Below, piece after piece: positions 1-10,043 of a stretch of 46,990 nucleotides of DNA. The position numbers and the translations under genes were made by a program. The stretch is from Bacteroidota bacterium. GTDB lineage: Bacteria; Bacteroidota; Bacteroidia; Flavobacteriales_F; PHOS-HE28. The notes beneath the pieces are model-generated. The model had not been told where the DNA came from, made no database searches, and saw only the letters and a list, made by a program, of their open reading frames with translations. Location: NCBI GenBank assembly GCA_018266685.1, contig JAFDZY010000372.1, positions 1 through 46,990 on the forward strand, read 5' to 3'. How positions within the stretch are numbered: the stretch's first letter is position 1; the number at the start of each line of letters is the position of its first letter.

Positions 1-480
1 GGTGATCAGCGGATGCCCGAGCAACATCAGCCTCAGCGCCGGGGCCGCCTGCACGGCCGTGGCCACCTGGACCGCCCCCACTGTCAGCGACAACTGCAGC
101 GGGGCTTCGATCAGCGGCGACCACAACAGCGGCGACACCTTCCCCTTGGGCACCACCACGGTGACCTACACTGCTACCGATGCGGCGGGCAATACGTCGA
201 TCTGCTCCTTCACCGTGACCGTGACCGACGATACCGATCCGGTGATCAGCGGATGCCCGAGCAACATCAGCCTCAGCGCCGGGGCCGCCTGCACGGCCGT
301 GGCCACCTGGACCGCCCCCACTGTCAGCGACAATTGCACCCTGGCCAGCTTCACCAGCGACCATAACAGCGGCGATGCCTTCCCCATCGGCACCACCACC
401 GTGACCTACACCGCTGAGGATGCGGCTGGCAACACTTCCACCTGCTCCTTCACGGTGACCGTGGCGGACCTAACCGCACC
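1..480 (+). repeat. Two tandem 240-bp HYR modules, first ~94 bp identical
   Basis: The first ~94 bases recur exactly 240 bases later (from 241), after which the copies diverge to a moderate degree. Each copy encodes one 80-residue HYR module. Further copies may continue to the left of the window. Confidence 0.9.
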
Positions 481-3400
481 GACGGCAATTTGCCAAAATG
501 CAACCGTCTACTTGGATGCTTCCGGTCAGGCCAGCATCACGGCGACTGATATAAATGGTGGTTCATTTGACAATTGCAGCGTTGCGAACTTGAGCGTTAG
601 TCAAAGCCAATTTGACTGCAGCAACCTGGGGGCCAACAGCGTTGTCCTCACCGTAACCGACCCAAGCGGCAACAGCAGCACATGCATTGCAACCGTTACC
701 GTGGTTGACAACAGCGCGCCAGGCATCTCGTGCCCCGCCAACATCGCTGTAAGCAATGACCCCGGTCTTTGCGGTGCCACTGTAAACTACCCGTTACCCG
801 TGGTATCGGACAATTGCAGCACTACCCTGACGCTCACTGGCGGCTTGCCCAGCGGCAGTCTATTCCCGGTAGGCACCACAACGATCACCTACCTGGCAAC
901 CGATGCAACCGGCTTGACCGCCACCTGCTCCTTCACCGTAACCGTGGAGGACAGCGAAGCCCCATCAATCTCTTGCCAAAACGTATCCGTGATCATGGAC
1001 GCCAGCGGCAACGCCAGCATCACGGCAGCCATGGTGAATGGCGGCAGCACGGACAACTGCGGGATCGCCAGCATCACCGCCTCGCCCACCAGTTTCACTT
1101 CAGCCGGAAACTACCCGGTAACACTTACTGTGACAGACATCAACGGCAACATCTCCACCTGCGTTGCCAATGTTACCGTGATCGACAACACGCCACCCGA
1201 GGTCCTCTGCCAGCCGGCCACCATCTACTTGGATAACACCGGCAGCGCAACCTTGGATGCATCCGCGATCGATGCAGGAAGCGACGACAACAGCGGAGTG
1301 CTGACCCTGTTCACCCTGCCAAGCACCTTCAACTGTAGCCAGATCGGTATCAATTCCACGTATTTGCTGGGTTCCGATCCGTCAGGCAACATGGCATTCT
1401 GTGCAACATCCGTCACGGTGCTTGACACCATCTCCCCAACTGCGGTCTGCCAGAACATCACCGTGAGCCTCGGTGCCGGGGGGACCGTCACCATTACGCC
1501 CGCCATGGTAGGCGCCAACAGCACGGACAATTGCAGCGGGGCGCTCACCCTCGCGCTTAGCCAAACAACGTTCAGTTCCACAGGCAGCTACTCCGTACAA
1601 CTGACCGTGACGGACGCCAGTGGCAATAGCAGTACCTGCACCTCCACGATCACCGTGGTGGACAACACGCCTCCCGTGGCTTTCTGCCAGAACGCGACGA
1701 TCTACTTGAACGCCGCCGGCACAGCCAGCATTACGCCACAAACCATCAATGCAGGCAGTTATGACCTGCAAGGGCCCGTGATCTTGTCCGCCAGCCAGCT
1801 TGATTTCAACTGCAACAATCTCGGGCCGAACAACGTGACGCTCATCGTCACCGACAATGGCGGCAACAATGCGTTCTGCATCGCGGAAGTAACGGTGCTC
1901 GATACCATAGCGCCCAACGCGGTATGCCAGGACATCACCGTGGGGCTGGATCAGAACGGGACGGCATCCATCACTGCCGCCATGATCGGAGCAAACAGTA
2001 CCGACAACTGCGGGGCAGGCCTCTCCTACTCCCTGAGCCAATCCACCTTTGCCGCACCCGGCACCTATACGGTGCAGCTTACCGTTACCGACGGCAGCGG
2101 CAATAGCAGCACATGCACTTCCACGGTGATCGTGGCTGATGACACACCGCCTATTGCCATTTGCCAGGACGACACAATCTATCTGGATGCCACGGGTAAC
2201 GCAAGCATTACCCCGCAACAGATCGACGGAGGCAGCTATGACATCGGCGGCACCATCACCTTGTCCGCCAGCCAACTGAACTTCAACTGCAACAACTTGG
2301 GCTCGAACAATGTGACCTTGATCGTTACGGACAATACCGGCAATCAGACCTTTTGCCTCTCCACTGTAACGGTACTTGACACCATTGCGCCGATGGCCGT
2401 TTGCCAGAACCTCACTGTGGGCCTTGACCCCGATGGCACGGCCACGATCACGGGTGCGATGATCGGTGCCAACAGCACCGACAACTGCGGCAGCGTCCTT
2501 GCCTACAACCTCAGCCAGTACACCTTCAATGCCACCGGTACTTATACCGTGGTGCTCACCGTAACCGATGCGAGCGGCAACAGCAGCACCTGCTCCTCCA
2601 CCGTAACGGTAAATGACGATGCTGCACCGGTAGCCGTCTGCCACGACACTACCATCTACCTGGATCCGGACGGCCATGCAGGCATTACCCCGGAGATGAT
2701 CGATGGAGGCAGTTATGACGTCGGTGGCACCATCACATTGGGCGCCAGCCAAGCTGATTTCGGTTGCAATAACCTGGGGCCGAACAACGTGACCTTGATC
2801 GTCACTGACAACAGCGGCAATCAAACCTTCTGCATTGCCGTAGTCACCGTGCTGGACACCATCGCCCCCATGGCCGTGTGCCAGAACATAACCGTGGTCC
2901 TGGACAACCAGGGCCAGGTGGCCATCACCGGGGCAACCATCGGTTCCAACAGCACGGACAACTGCCAGGGCGGGCTCAGCTACAGCTTGAGCCAGTCCAC
3001 CTTCAATGCTACCGGCACCTTTACCGTGACGCTCACCGTCACCGATGCCAGCGGCAACAGCAGCACCTGCACCTCCACGGTCACGGTGATCGACAACATT
3101 CCTCCGGTGGCCCAGTGCCAAAACGCAACGATCTACTTGGACGGCAACGGCAACGCCAGCATCACGCCGCAGCAGATCGACGGCGGCAGCTTTGACAATG
3201 CCGGCATCACCGCCATGGCGGCCAGCCGTACCGTGTTCGGCTGCGCCGACCTGGGCACGAACCCCGTTACGCTCACCGTGTTCGACGACATGGGCAACAC
3301 GGCCACCTGCGAAGCGCTGGTCACCGTATTGGACACCATTGCACCCGCGGCCATGTGCCAGGACATCACGGCATTCCTTGACCCCACGGGGCAAGTGACG

Positions 3401-3859
3401 ATCAGCGCGGCCGACATCGGGGGTAGCAGCACGGACAATTGCGGGAGCGATCCGTTAACACTGGAGCTCGACACCCTGCACTTTGAAGGAGAAGGCCAAT
3501 TCCAAGTGGTGCTCACCGTGACCGATGCCAGCGGAAACACCAGCACCTGCACCGCCACCGTAACCACGGTGAAGCCACAACCACCCTTGGTGATCCCCGC
3601 CGGCTTCTCCCCCAACGGTGATGGCATTGCGGACAACTGGGTGATCCAGGGCCTGGAATACTATCCGGACAACGACGTGGTCATCTTCAACCGCTGGGGC
3701 AACCTGCTGTACCAAGCTGCTCCGTACCTCAATGACTGGCACGGCCAGGTATCCGCCAAAGGCGCATTGCCCGGTGATCTGCCCGCAGGCACCTACTTCT
3801 ACCGGCTCTCCCTCGGGAACGGTGATGTCCGTACCGGCTACCTCCAAATGAACAGATGA
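2..3859 (+). CDS. HYR-repeat surface protein with C-terminal gliding-motility/T9SS type B domain (5' partial)
   Basis: The frame is open to the left edge, so the true start lies outside the window; 1285 residues are visible. Almost all of it is a string of HYR/Ig-like modules, each with TVTD.SGN-type and STDNC-type motifs and regularly spaced cysteines. Residues of roughly 475-1110 form four units with an exact 477-bp DNA period. From about residue 1197 the protein ends in a CHU_C-like domain (FSPNGDGIADNW, then IFNRWGNLLYQ, ending GTYFYRL). In known families this tail directs export by the type IX secretion system and surface attachment. The stop overlaps a possible ATG of the next gene, a PorP/SprF homologue, which is a usual partner of such cargo. 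Probably an adhesin or surface filament; the ligand cannot be read from sequence. Confidence 0.9.
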   Translation: MISGCPSNISLSAGAACTAVATWTAPTVSDNCSGASISGDHNSGDTFPLGTTTVTYTATDAAGNTSICSFTVTVTDDTDPVISGCPSNISLSAGAACTAVATWTAPTVSDNCTLASFTSDHNSGDAFPIGTTTVTYTAEDAAGNTSTCSFTVTVADLTAPTAICQNATVYLDASGQASITATDINGGSFDNCSVANLSVSQSQFDCSNLGANSVVLTVTDPSGNSSTCIATVTVVDNSAPGISCPANIAVSNDPGLCGATVNYPLPVVSDNCSTTLTLTGGLPSGSLFPVGTTTITYLATDATGLTATCSFTVTVEDSEAPSISCQNVSVIMDASGNASITAAMVNGGSTDNCGIASITASPTSFTSAGNYPVTLTVTDINGNISTCVANVTVIDNTPPEVLCQPATIYLDNTGSATLDASAIDAGSDDNSGVLTLFTLPSTFNCSQIGINSTYLLGSDPSGNMAFCATSVTVLDTISPTAVCQNITVSLGAGGTVTITPAMVGANSTDNCSGALTLALSQTTFSSTGSYSVQLTVTDASGNSSTCTSTITVVDNTPPVAFCQNATIYLNAAGTASITPQTINAGSYDLQGPVILSASQLDFNCNNLGPNNVTLIVTDNGGNNAFCIAEVTVLDTIAPNAVCQDITVGLDQNGTASITAAMIGANSTDNCGAGLSYSLSQSTFAAPGTYTVQLTVTDGSGNSSTCTSTVIVADDTPPIAICQDDTIYLDATGNASITPQQIDGGSYDIGGTITLSASQLNFNCNNLGSNNVTLIVTDNTGNQTFCLSTVTVLDTIAPMAVCQNLTVGLDPDGTATITGAMIGANSTDNCGSVLAYNLSQYTFNATGTYTVVLTVTDASGNSSTCSSTVTVNDDAAPVAVCHDTTIYLDPDGHAGITPEMIDGGSYDVGGTITLGASQADFGCNNLGPNNVTLIVTDNSGNQTFCIAVVTVLDTIAPMAVCQNITVVLDNQGQVAITGATIGSNSTDNCQGGLSYSLSQSTFNATGTFTVTLTVTDASGNSSTCTSTVTVIDNIPPVAQCQNATIYLDGNGNASITPQQIDGGSFDNAGITAMAASRTVFGCADLGTNPVTLTVFDDMGNTATCEALVTVLDTIAPAAMCQDITAFLDPTGQVTISAADIGGSSTDNCGSDPLTLELDTLHFEGEGQFQVVLTVTDASGNTSTCTATVTTVKPQPPLVIPAGFSPNGDGIADNWVIQGLEYYPDNDVVIFNRWGNLLYQAAPYLNDWHGQVSAKGALPGDLPAGTYFYRLSLGNGDVRTGYLQMNR
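1424..3331 (+). repeat. Four tandem 477-bp repeats coding paired HYR modules
   Basis: The conserved GACACC/GATACC (DTI.P) junction falls at 1424, 1901, 2378, 2855 and 3332, an exact 477-bp (159-residue) spacing. Each unit pairs one module with an IGANSTDNC-type motif and one with an IDGGSYD-type motif. The copies differ at many bases, so they are older than the duplication at 1-480. Confidence 0.9.
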
Positions 3860-3885
3860 GGGAGAACCACGTAAAACGTTCCGTC

Positions 3886-4809
3886 ATGCGCACGTTAACC
3901 TCATTGGTTGCCGCGTTGTGCACGCTTTGGGCAACAGCACAGCAGGACCCCATGTACACCATGTACATGTGGAACATGATGGCCATCCAGCCCGGTTACG
4001 CCGGCAGCGCCGACGTGCTGAACGTAACTGCCCTCTCGCGGATCCAATGGGCAGGCATCGATGGCGCCCCGGTTACCCACAGCCTTTCTGCACACAGCCC
4101 GCTCAATGCAAAGACACTCGGCGTGGGAGGAAGCCTGGTGCATGACCGTATTGGCCGTACGTATACCACCAGTGCCTATGGCGACATTGCCTACCGCATG
4201 AACGTGAACCGCAACACGCGCCTGGCACTGGGCCTGAACGCCGGAATAAACCATGCGGTGGTCGCCAACACGCAAGTGGAGAACACGGACCCGAACGACC
4301 CCACCTTCCGCTCGGACATCACCGGCCGGGTATGCCCCAACTTCGGTTTCGGCGCTTACCTCTGGTCCCAGCACGGCTATGCGGGCATCGCCGTGCCCAA
4401 GCTGCTGCGCAACTACCTCGGCCGCGCATCCGGCGCCGATGGCATCAGTTCGCGCTTCATGCAGGAAGCCACCCACGTATTCATCACTGCCGGATATGTG
4501 CTTCCATTGGGCGCGGTAATGTTCAAGCCCGCCATCATGTTGCAAGCCACCGAAGGGGCGCCCCTGTCCGGTGATATCTCGGCAAACTTCTTCCTCCAGG
4601 ATAAATTTGTGCTGGGTGCGGCCTACCGCCACGGCGACAGCTTCTCCGGCATCCTTGGCATGCAGGCCACCGATCAGATCCGCGTGGGCTATGCCTACGA
4701 CATGGGCATAAGCGTCCTGAATAGGCGCGCCGGCGGCGCCCATGAGATCATGGTCAGCTATGCTCCCGTGTTCACCCGTGAACGTGTGCGCTCACCCCGA
4801 TACTTCTGA
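3886..4809 (+). CDS. PorP/SprF family type IX secretion-associated outer-membrane protein
   Basis: Encodes about 307 residues when started at the ATG at 3886, which gives a clean signal peptide (MRTLTSLVAALCTLWATAQ). An in-frame ATG at 3856 overlaps the upstream stop and is the alternative. The mature start QDPMYTMYMWNMMAIQPGYAG is a hallmark of PorP/SprF proteins, where the Q-x-x-YxxYMxNxxxxNPAYAG-like motif opens an outer-membrane beta-barrel. Members of this family work with CHU_C-tailed cargo in T9SS secretion and attachment. The order CHU_C protein, PorP/SprF, OmpA/PD40 protein recurs in Bacteroidota and suggests this one serves the HYR protein upstream. It is followed after 1 base by the OmpA-family gene. 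Confidence 0.9.
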   Translation: MRTLTSLVAALCTLWATAQQDPMYTMYMWNMMAIQPGYAGSADVLNVTALSRIQWAGIDGAPVTHSLSAHSPLNAKTLGVGGSLVHDRIGRTYTTSAYGDIAYRMNVNRNTRLALGLNAGINHAVVANTQVENTDPNDPTFRSDITGRVCPNFGFGAYLWSQHGYAGIAVPKLLRNYLGRASGADGISSRFMQEATHVFITAGYVLPLGAVMFKPAIMLQATEGAPLSGDISANFFLQDKFVLGAAYRHGDSFSGILGMQATDQIRVGYAYDMGISVLNRRAGGAHEIMVSYAPVFTRERVRSPRYF

Positions 4810-4810
4810 A

Positions 4811-7069
4811 ATGAACGCACGGCTGTTACTTCTACTGGTGTTCCTTTCCGCCCGGTCCATCCTGCCAGCCCAGGAGGCCTTGCTGCGCCAGGCAGACCGG
4901 CTCTATGCCAACTACAGCTACCACGACGCCATTGAGCGATATGAGCAGGCCTTCCGCAAGGAGGCCTCCAGCATCGATGGCGCACGCCGGCTGGCTGATT
5001 GCTATTGGACCCTCCGCGATGCCCCCAATGCCGAGCGCTGGTACGCCATTGTTGCCGCCTCCTCACAGGCTACCGCCACGGACATGTACCGCTATGCCGA
5101 ACTGCTGCGCGCAAGCGGGCAGTATGCCGATGCCGATACCTGGCTGAAGCGGTTCGGCAAACTTGCCCCCAACGACAGCCGCGCCCTCCTGAAGGATAAC
5201 GCCGCACAAAAGCTCGCGGCCATCATGGACAAGGAAGGCATCAGCCATAAAGTGACGCCGTGCAACATCAACAGCGCCTACAGCGAGATCTCCCCGTTCA
5301 TCAAGGACGGCATCCTCTACTTCGCATCCAACCGGCCGGAGCAGCTCTTGGTGAAACACGTGCACAGCCTCAACGGCATGCCATTTCTTGACCTCTACCA
5401 AGGCCGCGTGGATGCTGACGGAAATGTGACCGGAGCCGTTCCAATGGGCGATGGGATCAATACGTCCTATCATGAAAGCAACGCCATCATCAGCCAGGAC
5501 GGCAGGGAACTCTATTTCACGCGCAACAATGTCAGCGAAGGCAAACGCGTGCTCAGCGAGGATGGCGTGAACAACCTCCAGATCATGGTGCGGGAACGCA
5601 CTGCGGAAGGGTGGGGCCGCGAACGGCCGTTCATCCACAACAGCCCGGCATACTCCGTGGGCCATCCGGCATTGGCCTTGGAAGGCCGGCGCCTCTACTT
5701 CACCAGTGACATGCCTGGCGGCATTGGGGGAAAAGACATCTGGTACTGTGAACGCGAAGGCTTGGGCGCACCCTGGGGCGACCCCGTCAATGCCGGGCCA
5801 GAAGTCAACACCGAAGGCGATGAACTATTCCCGTTTGCCTTCAAGAACACGCTCTACTTCGCTTCAGACGGGCGTTTGGGACTGGGCGGACTGGACATTT
5901 TCCAATGCGCCATCCGTGCCAATGGCCACGGCATTGCCGAGAATGTCGGGGCCCCGGTGAACAGTGCTTCGGATGATTTTGGCCTGTGCCTGGACGAAAA
6001 CGGGGACCTGGGCATGTTCGTGTCAGATCGCGATGGTGCCTTGGCAACTGAAAACATCTACACGTTCCACATGCACAGCAAGCCCGAAAAGAAGCGCATC
6101 TGGAGCGGCCGTGTGCTGGATGTTGCCGATGGCAGGCCCGTGCCCTTCCTCCCTGTCAAGCTTGTTGATGCCAATCACAAGGAGTTGGCCAGGACCACCA
6201 CCTCCGAGCAAGGCACCTATGAAGTGCAAGCCCCGGCGGAAGCTGCATCAATCTCCATCTCCGTGGAAGGCGGGCCGCAAGCTGAGCTGGACTACGACGA
6301 GCTGACCATCTCGCCATACGGCGACACTGAACTTCCGGACATCTACCTGAACAGCGTGATGGACTTGCCGGTAAACGCCGTTATACGCGATGAGGCCACG
6401 GATGAATGGCTGGAAGGCGTGGACGTTTCCATCCGCAACAAGCAGGACGGCACCTTGCTGTTCACAGGCACTACGGACAACCAGGGCATCACGCGCGGCC
6501 AGATCCCTTTCCAGCGTTATGGTGATGATGTGTCCTACGAGGTGAAATTCTCCAAGCCGGGCTACCTCAGCCGAACAGTGGACGTGGACTTCCGCGTGCT
6601 GATGTTCCTGGAGCAAGCGCTGACAGGGCCGGAGGGCACCGCCCTAAGCCCGGTGAACACCGGGCTGGACATGGCCAAGGCCATGAACCTTCGGCCAATC
6701 TATTTTGACTACCGCGAGGCAAAGATCAGGCCTGATGCGGCCCGTGAGCTGGACCAGGTGGCCGAAATGATGAAAGCCAATCCATCCATCACCATTGACC
6801 TGCGCTCGCACACCGACAGCCGGGCCAGCACCGAATACAACGATGCGCTGAGCCAACGGCGTGCTGAGATCTCTCGCCAGTACTTGATCGGCAAGGCCAT
6901 CGCTCCGGGGCGCATCACCTGCAAGGGCTACGGCGAGCGCCAATTGGTGAACCGCTGCGCCGATGGCGTGGAATGTTCGGAGGCGGAACACCAGATGAAC
7001 CGCCGAACGGAGTTCATCATTACCGGTTGCACAGGGTGTTCGCCGACTGCAGGCATGGGGCAACATTGA
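4811..7069 (+). CDS. OmpA-family outer-membrane protein with TPR and PD40 repeats
   Basis: About 752 residues from the ATG at 4811, one base after the porP/sprF-like stop; a longer in-frame start at 4742 lies inside the upstream gene and lacks a signal peptide. Order of parts: signal peptide (to about residue 20), TPR-like helices (about 25-150), PD40/WD40-like propeller blades (about 165-450, for example LYFTSDMPGGIGGKDIW and LYFASDGRLGLGGLDIF), two carboxypeptidase-regulatory-like domains (about 465-620), then an OmpA peptidoglycan-binding domain (about 640-745, with IYFDYREAKIRPDA and NRRTEF). This resembles SprE/PorE-type envelope proteins linked to T9SS. It probably anchors the secretion or adhesin complex to peptidoglycan; the exact partner is inferred from gene order. 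Confidence 0.88.
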   Translation: MNARLLLLLVFLSARSILPAQEALLRQADRLYANYSYHDAIERYEQAFRKEASSIDGARRLADCYWTLRDAPNAERWYAIVAASSQATATDMYRYAELLRASGQYADADTWLKRFGKLAPNDSRALLKDNAAQKLAAIMDKEGISHKVTPCNINSAYSEISPFIKDGILYFASNRPEQLLVKHVHSLNGMPFLDLYQGRVDADGNVTGAVPMGDGINTSYHESNAIISQDGRELYFTRNNVSEGKRVLSEDGVNNLQIMVRERTAEGWGRERPFIHNSPAYSVGHPALALEGRRLYFTSDMPGGIGGKDIWYCEREGLGAPWGDPVNAGPEVNTEGDELFPFAFKNTLYFASDGRLGLGGLDIFQCAIRANGHGIAENVGAPVNSASDDFGLCLDENGDLGMFVSDRDGALATENIYTFHMHSKPEKKRIWSGRVLDVADGRPVPFLPVKLVDANHKELARTTTSEQGTYEVQAPAEAASISISVEGGPQAELDYDELTISPYGDTELPDIYLNSVMDLPVNAVIRDEATDEWLEGVDVSIRNKQDGTLLFTGTTDNQGITRGQIPFQRYGDDVSYEVKFSKPGYLSRTVDVDFRVLMFLEQALTGPEGTALSPVNTGLDMAKAMNLRPIYFDYREAKIRPDAARELDQVAEMMKANPSITIDLRSHTDSRASTEYNDALSQRRAEISRQYLIGKAIAPGRITCKGYGERQLVNRCADGVECSEAEHQMNRRTEFIITGCTGCSPTAGMGQH

Positions 7070-7088
7070 TCACCTCAACCGGGACACC

Positions 7089-7133
7089 GGGCGGGAAACT
7101 CTTCTTGAAAGCCGAGCGGCGGAACACCCGCCC
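7089..7133. terminator. Possible bidirectional hairpin between convergent genes
   Basis: GGGCGGG (7089-7095) can pair with CCCGCCC (7127-7133) in the 107-base gap between the OmpA-family gene and the convergent SulP gene. The loop is long and there is no T-run, so this is weak. Confidence 0.25.
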
Positions 7134-7176
7134 AGCCGGCCAGGGATCGGCTGCGGCATCCTGCCATGCCACCCGG

Positions 7177-8859
7177 TCAACGCACCGTTCTCCGCACCAC
7201 TTCCGCAAGGTCTGCTGCATGAAGATCGGGCGTGTACCACGGTTGCTCCTTCAACTCACCGGCCACGGCAGGCACCACATCGGTGATGAACACCGTCCGC
7301 CTCCCCTTGCGGATACCGTTCACCATGTCTTCCAAGCGCTTGATGCCCGTGGCGTCGATCAACGGGACATACTTCATTCGCAATACCACCACGCGATGGG
7401 CATCATTAACCTCCTTCATCACGTGTTGGAAGCGCAGTGCCGCACCAAAAAACAACGGACCCGTGATCTCAAACACCAGGATGTCCTTGGGCAGGTCCTT
7501 TAGCTCACGGTCCACTTCACGGGTTGAAGACCCAACGCCCTCATCCAGCACAGGGCGGAGGTCCGTGACATCCGCCATGCGCTTCATGAAGATGAACGCG
7601 GCCAACACCATCCCCACCTCTATGGCCAATACCAGGTCAAATATCACCGTGAGCACGAAAGTCACCAGGAGCACCACCAGGTCGTAACGGTTGCCCTTGA
7701 ACGCACTGCGGAAGTAGCTCCATTCACCCATGTTCCAGGCAACGGCCACCAGGATGCCGGCCAAGCAGGCCATGGGGATCAGCGCGGCCAAAGGCGCAGC
7801 CACCAACAGGATGACGAGCAGCGTGAGGGCATGCACGATGCCGCTTACCGGTGTCCGGCCTCCGTTGTTCACATTGGTTGCCGTGCGGGCAATGGCCCCG
7901 GTTACCGGGATACCGCCGAACAACGCACTGAGCATATTGGCCCCTCCCTGTGCCACGAGCTCCATGTTGCTGCGGTGCCGCCCACCGATCATGCCGTCGG
8001 CAACCAGGGCGGAGAGCAAAGACTCGATACTGCCCAAGAGGGCGATGGCAATGGCGGGATTGATCAGTTCGCGGATCGTTTCCAAATTGATCGGTTGGAG
8101 CGTCGGCGATGGCAGGGAGCCGGAGATCTCGCCGAACCGGCTGCCGATGGTTTCCACCGGAAGCTTCAGGAAGTGGGCCGCCGCCGTGCAGGCCAGAATG
8201 GCGGCCATAGGTCCCGGAAGCAGCTTGGTGAAGCGTGCCAGGAACAGCGAAAGCAATAGCGAGCCAATGCCCAAGGCAGTGGCCACGGGATCGATCTGAT
8301 GCAGGTGCTGTGCGAGCAGCGCCCATTTCTCCAGGAAACCCGCAGGCACCTGTTGCACCGGTAAACCGAACAGGTCCTTCACCTGGGTGGAAAAGATCAC
8401 CACGGCAATGCCTGCGGTGAAGCCCACGATCACCGTGTGGGGGAAATACTTCAGGAGCTTCCCTGCCCGCAACAGTCCCATGAGCATGATCAGAATGCCG
8501 GCCATGAACGTGGCAATGACCAGCCCATCCACACCGTACTTCCCGATGATGCCCGCCACAATGATGATGAAGGCCCCGGTGGGCCCGCCGATCTGCACGC
8601 GGCTGCCACCGAAAAGGGCAATCACCAGCCCGCCTATGATGGCCGTAATGAGCCCCTTCTCCGGTGTTACGCCCGAAGCAATGCCGAAGGCAATGGCCAA
8701 TGGCAATGCCACGATGCCCACCACCAGCCCCGCCACCACATCACGCCGAAGTTGCGCACCGCTGATCCCCTCGCGCAGGAGCGAAAAGAACTTGGGCACC
8801 AGGCTTTCTTCCGTGAGCGGCTTGCCAGGATTGAGCCATTTACGGAAGAATGAGGCCAT
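7177..8859 (-). CDS. SulP/SLC26-family anion transporter with STAS domain
   Basis: 560 residues, full length for the family. The N-terminal cytoplasmic segment is followed by many hydrophobic helices (about 28-400), including the SulP-typical stretch GLVVGIVALPLAIAFGIASG and the QIGGPTGAF motif. A C-terminal STAS domain follows (about 450-545). These proteins move sulfate, bicarbonate or other anions across the inner membrane; the substrate is not decidable from sequence. Its ATG overlaps the ftsY stop by one base, so the gene is probably translated from the rpmG-DUF4295-ftsY transcript. There is no carbonic anhydrase or sulfate-assimilation gene beside it to suggest a substrate. Confidence 0.9.
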   Translation of the reverse strand: MASFFRKWLNPGKPLTEESLVPKFFSLLREGISGAQLRRDVVAGLVVGIVALPLAIAFGIASGVTPEKGLITAIIGGLVIALFGGSRVQIGGPTGAFIIIVAGIIGKYGVDGLVIATFMAGILIMLMGLLRAGKLLKYFPHTVIVGFTAGIAVVIFSTQVKDLFGLPVQQVPAGFLEKWALLAQHLHQIDPVATALGIGSLLLSLFLARFTKLLPGPMAAILACTAAAHFLKLPVETIGSRFGEISGSLPSPTLQPINLETIRELINPAIAIALLGSIESLLSALVADGMIGGRHRSNMELVAQGGANMLSALFGGIPVTGAIARTATNVNNGGRTPVSGIVHALTLLVILLVAAPLAALIPMACLAGILVAVAWNMGEWSYFRSAFKGNRYDLVVLLVTFVLTVIFDLVLAIEVGMVLAAFIFMKRMADVTDLRPVLDEGVGSSTREVDRELKDLPKDILVFEITGPLFFGAALRFQHVMKEVNDAHRVVVLRMKYVPLIDATGIKRLEDMVNGIRKGRRTVFITDVVPAVAGELKEQPWYTPDLHAADLAEVVRRTVR

Positions 8860-9812
8860 CAGTCCTGGCCGAACAAGCTCTCCACGAAAGCCTCCTTGTC
8901 GAACACCTGCAGGTCATTGATGGCTTCGCCCACGCCGAGGTATTTGATCGGCACCTGGAACTGGTCGCTGATGCCAATGGCCACGCCGCCTTTGGCCGTA
9001 CCGTCCAGCTTGGTGAGCGCCAAGGCAGTGACCTGTGTGGCCTTGGTGAACTCGCGTGCTTGTTCGATGGCGTTTTGGCCGGTGCTGGCATCGAGCACCA
9101 GAAGTACTTCGTGCGGCGCATCAGGGATCACCTTGCGCATCACTTGCTTCACCTTGGTGAGCTCGTTCATCAGGTTCACCTTGTTGTGCAGGCGGCCTGC
9201 AGTATCAATGATCACCACGTCAACTCCCTTTGCCTTGGCGCTCTCCACCGTGTCATAGGCCACGGCTGCCGGATCGGCACCCATGCCTTGGCTCACCAAG
9301 GGCACGCCGGTGCGCTCGCTCCAGATCTTCAACTGGTCCACGGCGGCCGCTCGGAACGTGTCCGCAGCACCGAGCATCACGCTGTTGCCGGCTTGTTTGT
9401 ACGCATGTGCCAGCTTGCCGATGGTGGTGGTCTTGCCCACGCCGTTCACGCCCACCACCATGATCACGCGGGGCCTGCCGCCTTCCACTGTGAAGCCGGC
9501 ACCCGCCTGGTCCGCATCGTGCATCAACCCGGCGATCTCGTTCCGGAGGATGCCGTTCAATTCCGAAGTGCCGAGGTAGCCGTCCCGCTTCACCCGGGCT
9601 TGGATGCGCTCGATGATCTTGAGCGTGGTCTCCACGCCCACGTCGCTGGTCACCAAGGTTTCTTCCAAGGCGTCAAGCACCTCATCGTCCACGGTGTTCT
9701 TACCGGCGATGGCGCGGGTGAGCTTGCCAAAAAGCGACGTACGGGAACGGTCCAGCCCGGCATCGAGCTGCTGCTTCTTCTCCTTTGTGCCGAACAATCC
9801 GAAAAGTGCCAT
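8859..9812 (-). CDS. ftsY: Signal recognition particle receptor FtsY
   Basis: About 317 residues from the ATG at 9812 (MALFGLFG); an ATG three codons upstream is possible. It contains the NG GTPase of SRP receptors: P-loop [10 protein letters not shown] near residue 121, [16 protein letters not shown], and [10 protein letters not shown]. The acidic A domain of E. coli FtsY is absent and only a short N-terminal segment precedes the N domain, as is usual in this phylum. FtsY docks SRP-ribosome complexes at the inner membrane for cotranslational insertion. It lies downstream of rpmG and the DUF4295 gene, the usual Bacteroidota order. Confidence 0.97.
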   Translation of the reverse strand: MALFGLFGTKEKKQQLDAGLDRSRTSLFGKLTRAIAGKNTVDDEVLDALEETLVTSDVGVETTLKIIERIQARVKRDGYLGTSELNGILRNEIAGLMHDADQAGAGFTVEGGRPRVIMVVGVNGVGKTTTIGKLAHAYKQAGNSVMLGAADTFRAAAVDQLKIWSERTGVPLVSQGMGADPAAVAYDTVESAKAKGVDVVIIDTAGRLHNKVNLMNELTKVKQVMRKVIPDAPHEVLLVLDASTGQNAIEQAREFTKATQVTALALTKLDGTAKGGVAIGISDQFQVPIKYLGVGEAINDLQVFDKEAFVESLFGQD

Positions 9813-9881
9813 GTCAATCAAAGCGAAAAGGCCCCCGCCGCAAGGTGGAAGCCTTCCCTCAATCAGGTTGCGGGAGTTGGA

Positions 9882-10040
9882 TCACTTCTTCGCGGCCAAG
9901 GCCTTGTCCACTTCCTCGGCAGGCATTACCTGCTCATTGAACTGGTAGCCGCCCGTCTGGTCGTTCTTCACCATGCGGATCACCTTCACGAACACCTTGG
10001 CGTCCGCCTTCTTCAAGGATGCAACGGTTTTCTTTGCCAT
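9882..10040 (-). CDS. DUF4295-family small protein
   Basis: A 52-residue basic protein beginning MAKKTVASLKKADAKVF and ending EEVDKALAAKK. I recognise it as the DUF4295 protein that sits between rpmG and ftsY in most Bacteroidota. Function is unknown; size, charge and position next to a ribosomal-protein gene suggest a ribosome-associated role. Its ATG is 3 bases from the rpmG stop, so the two are probably translationally coupled. Confidence 0.9.
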   Translation of the reverse strand: MAKKTVASLKKADAKVFVKVIRMVKNDQTGGYQFNEQVMPAEEVDKALAAKK

Positions 10041-10043
10041 GGT

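Noticed and set aside
1382..3394. 670-residue minus-strand open frame opposite the HYR gene
   Set aside because: It is antisense to a well-supported repeat protein. Its repetitive low-complexity sequence simply mirrors the 477-bp repeats, with no start context or family match.
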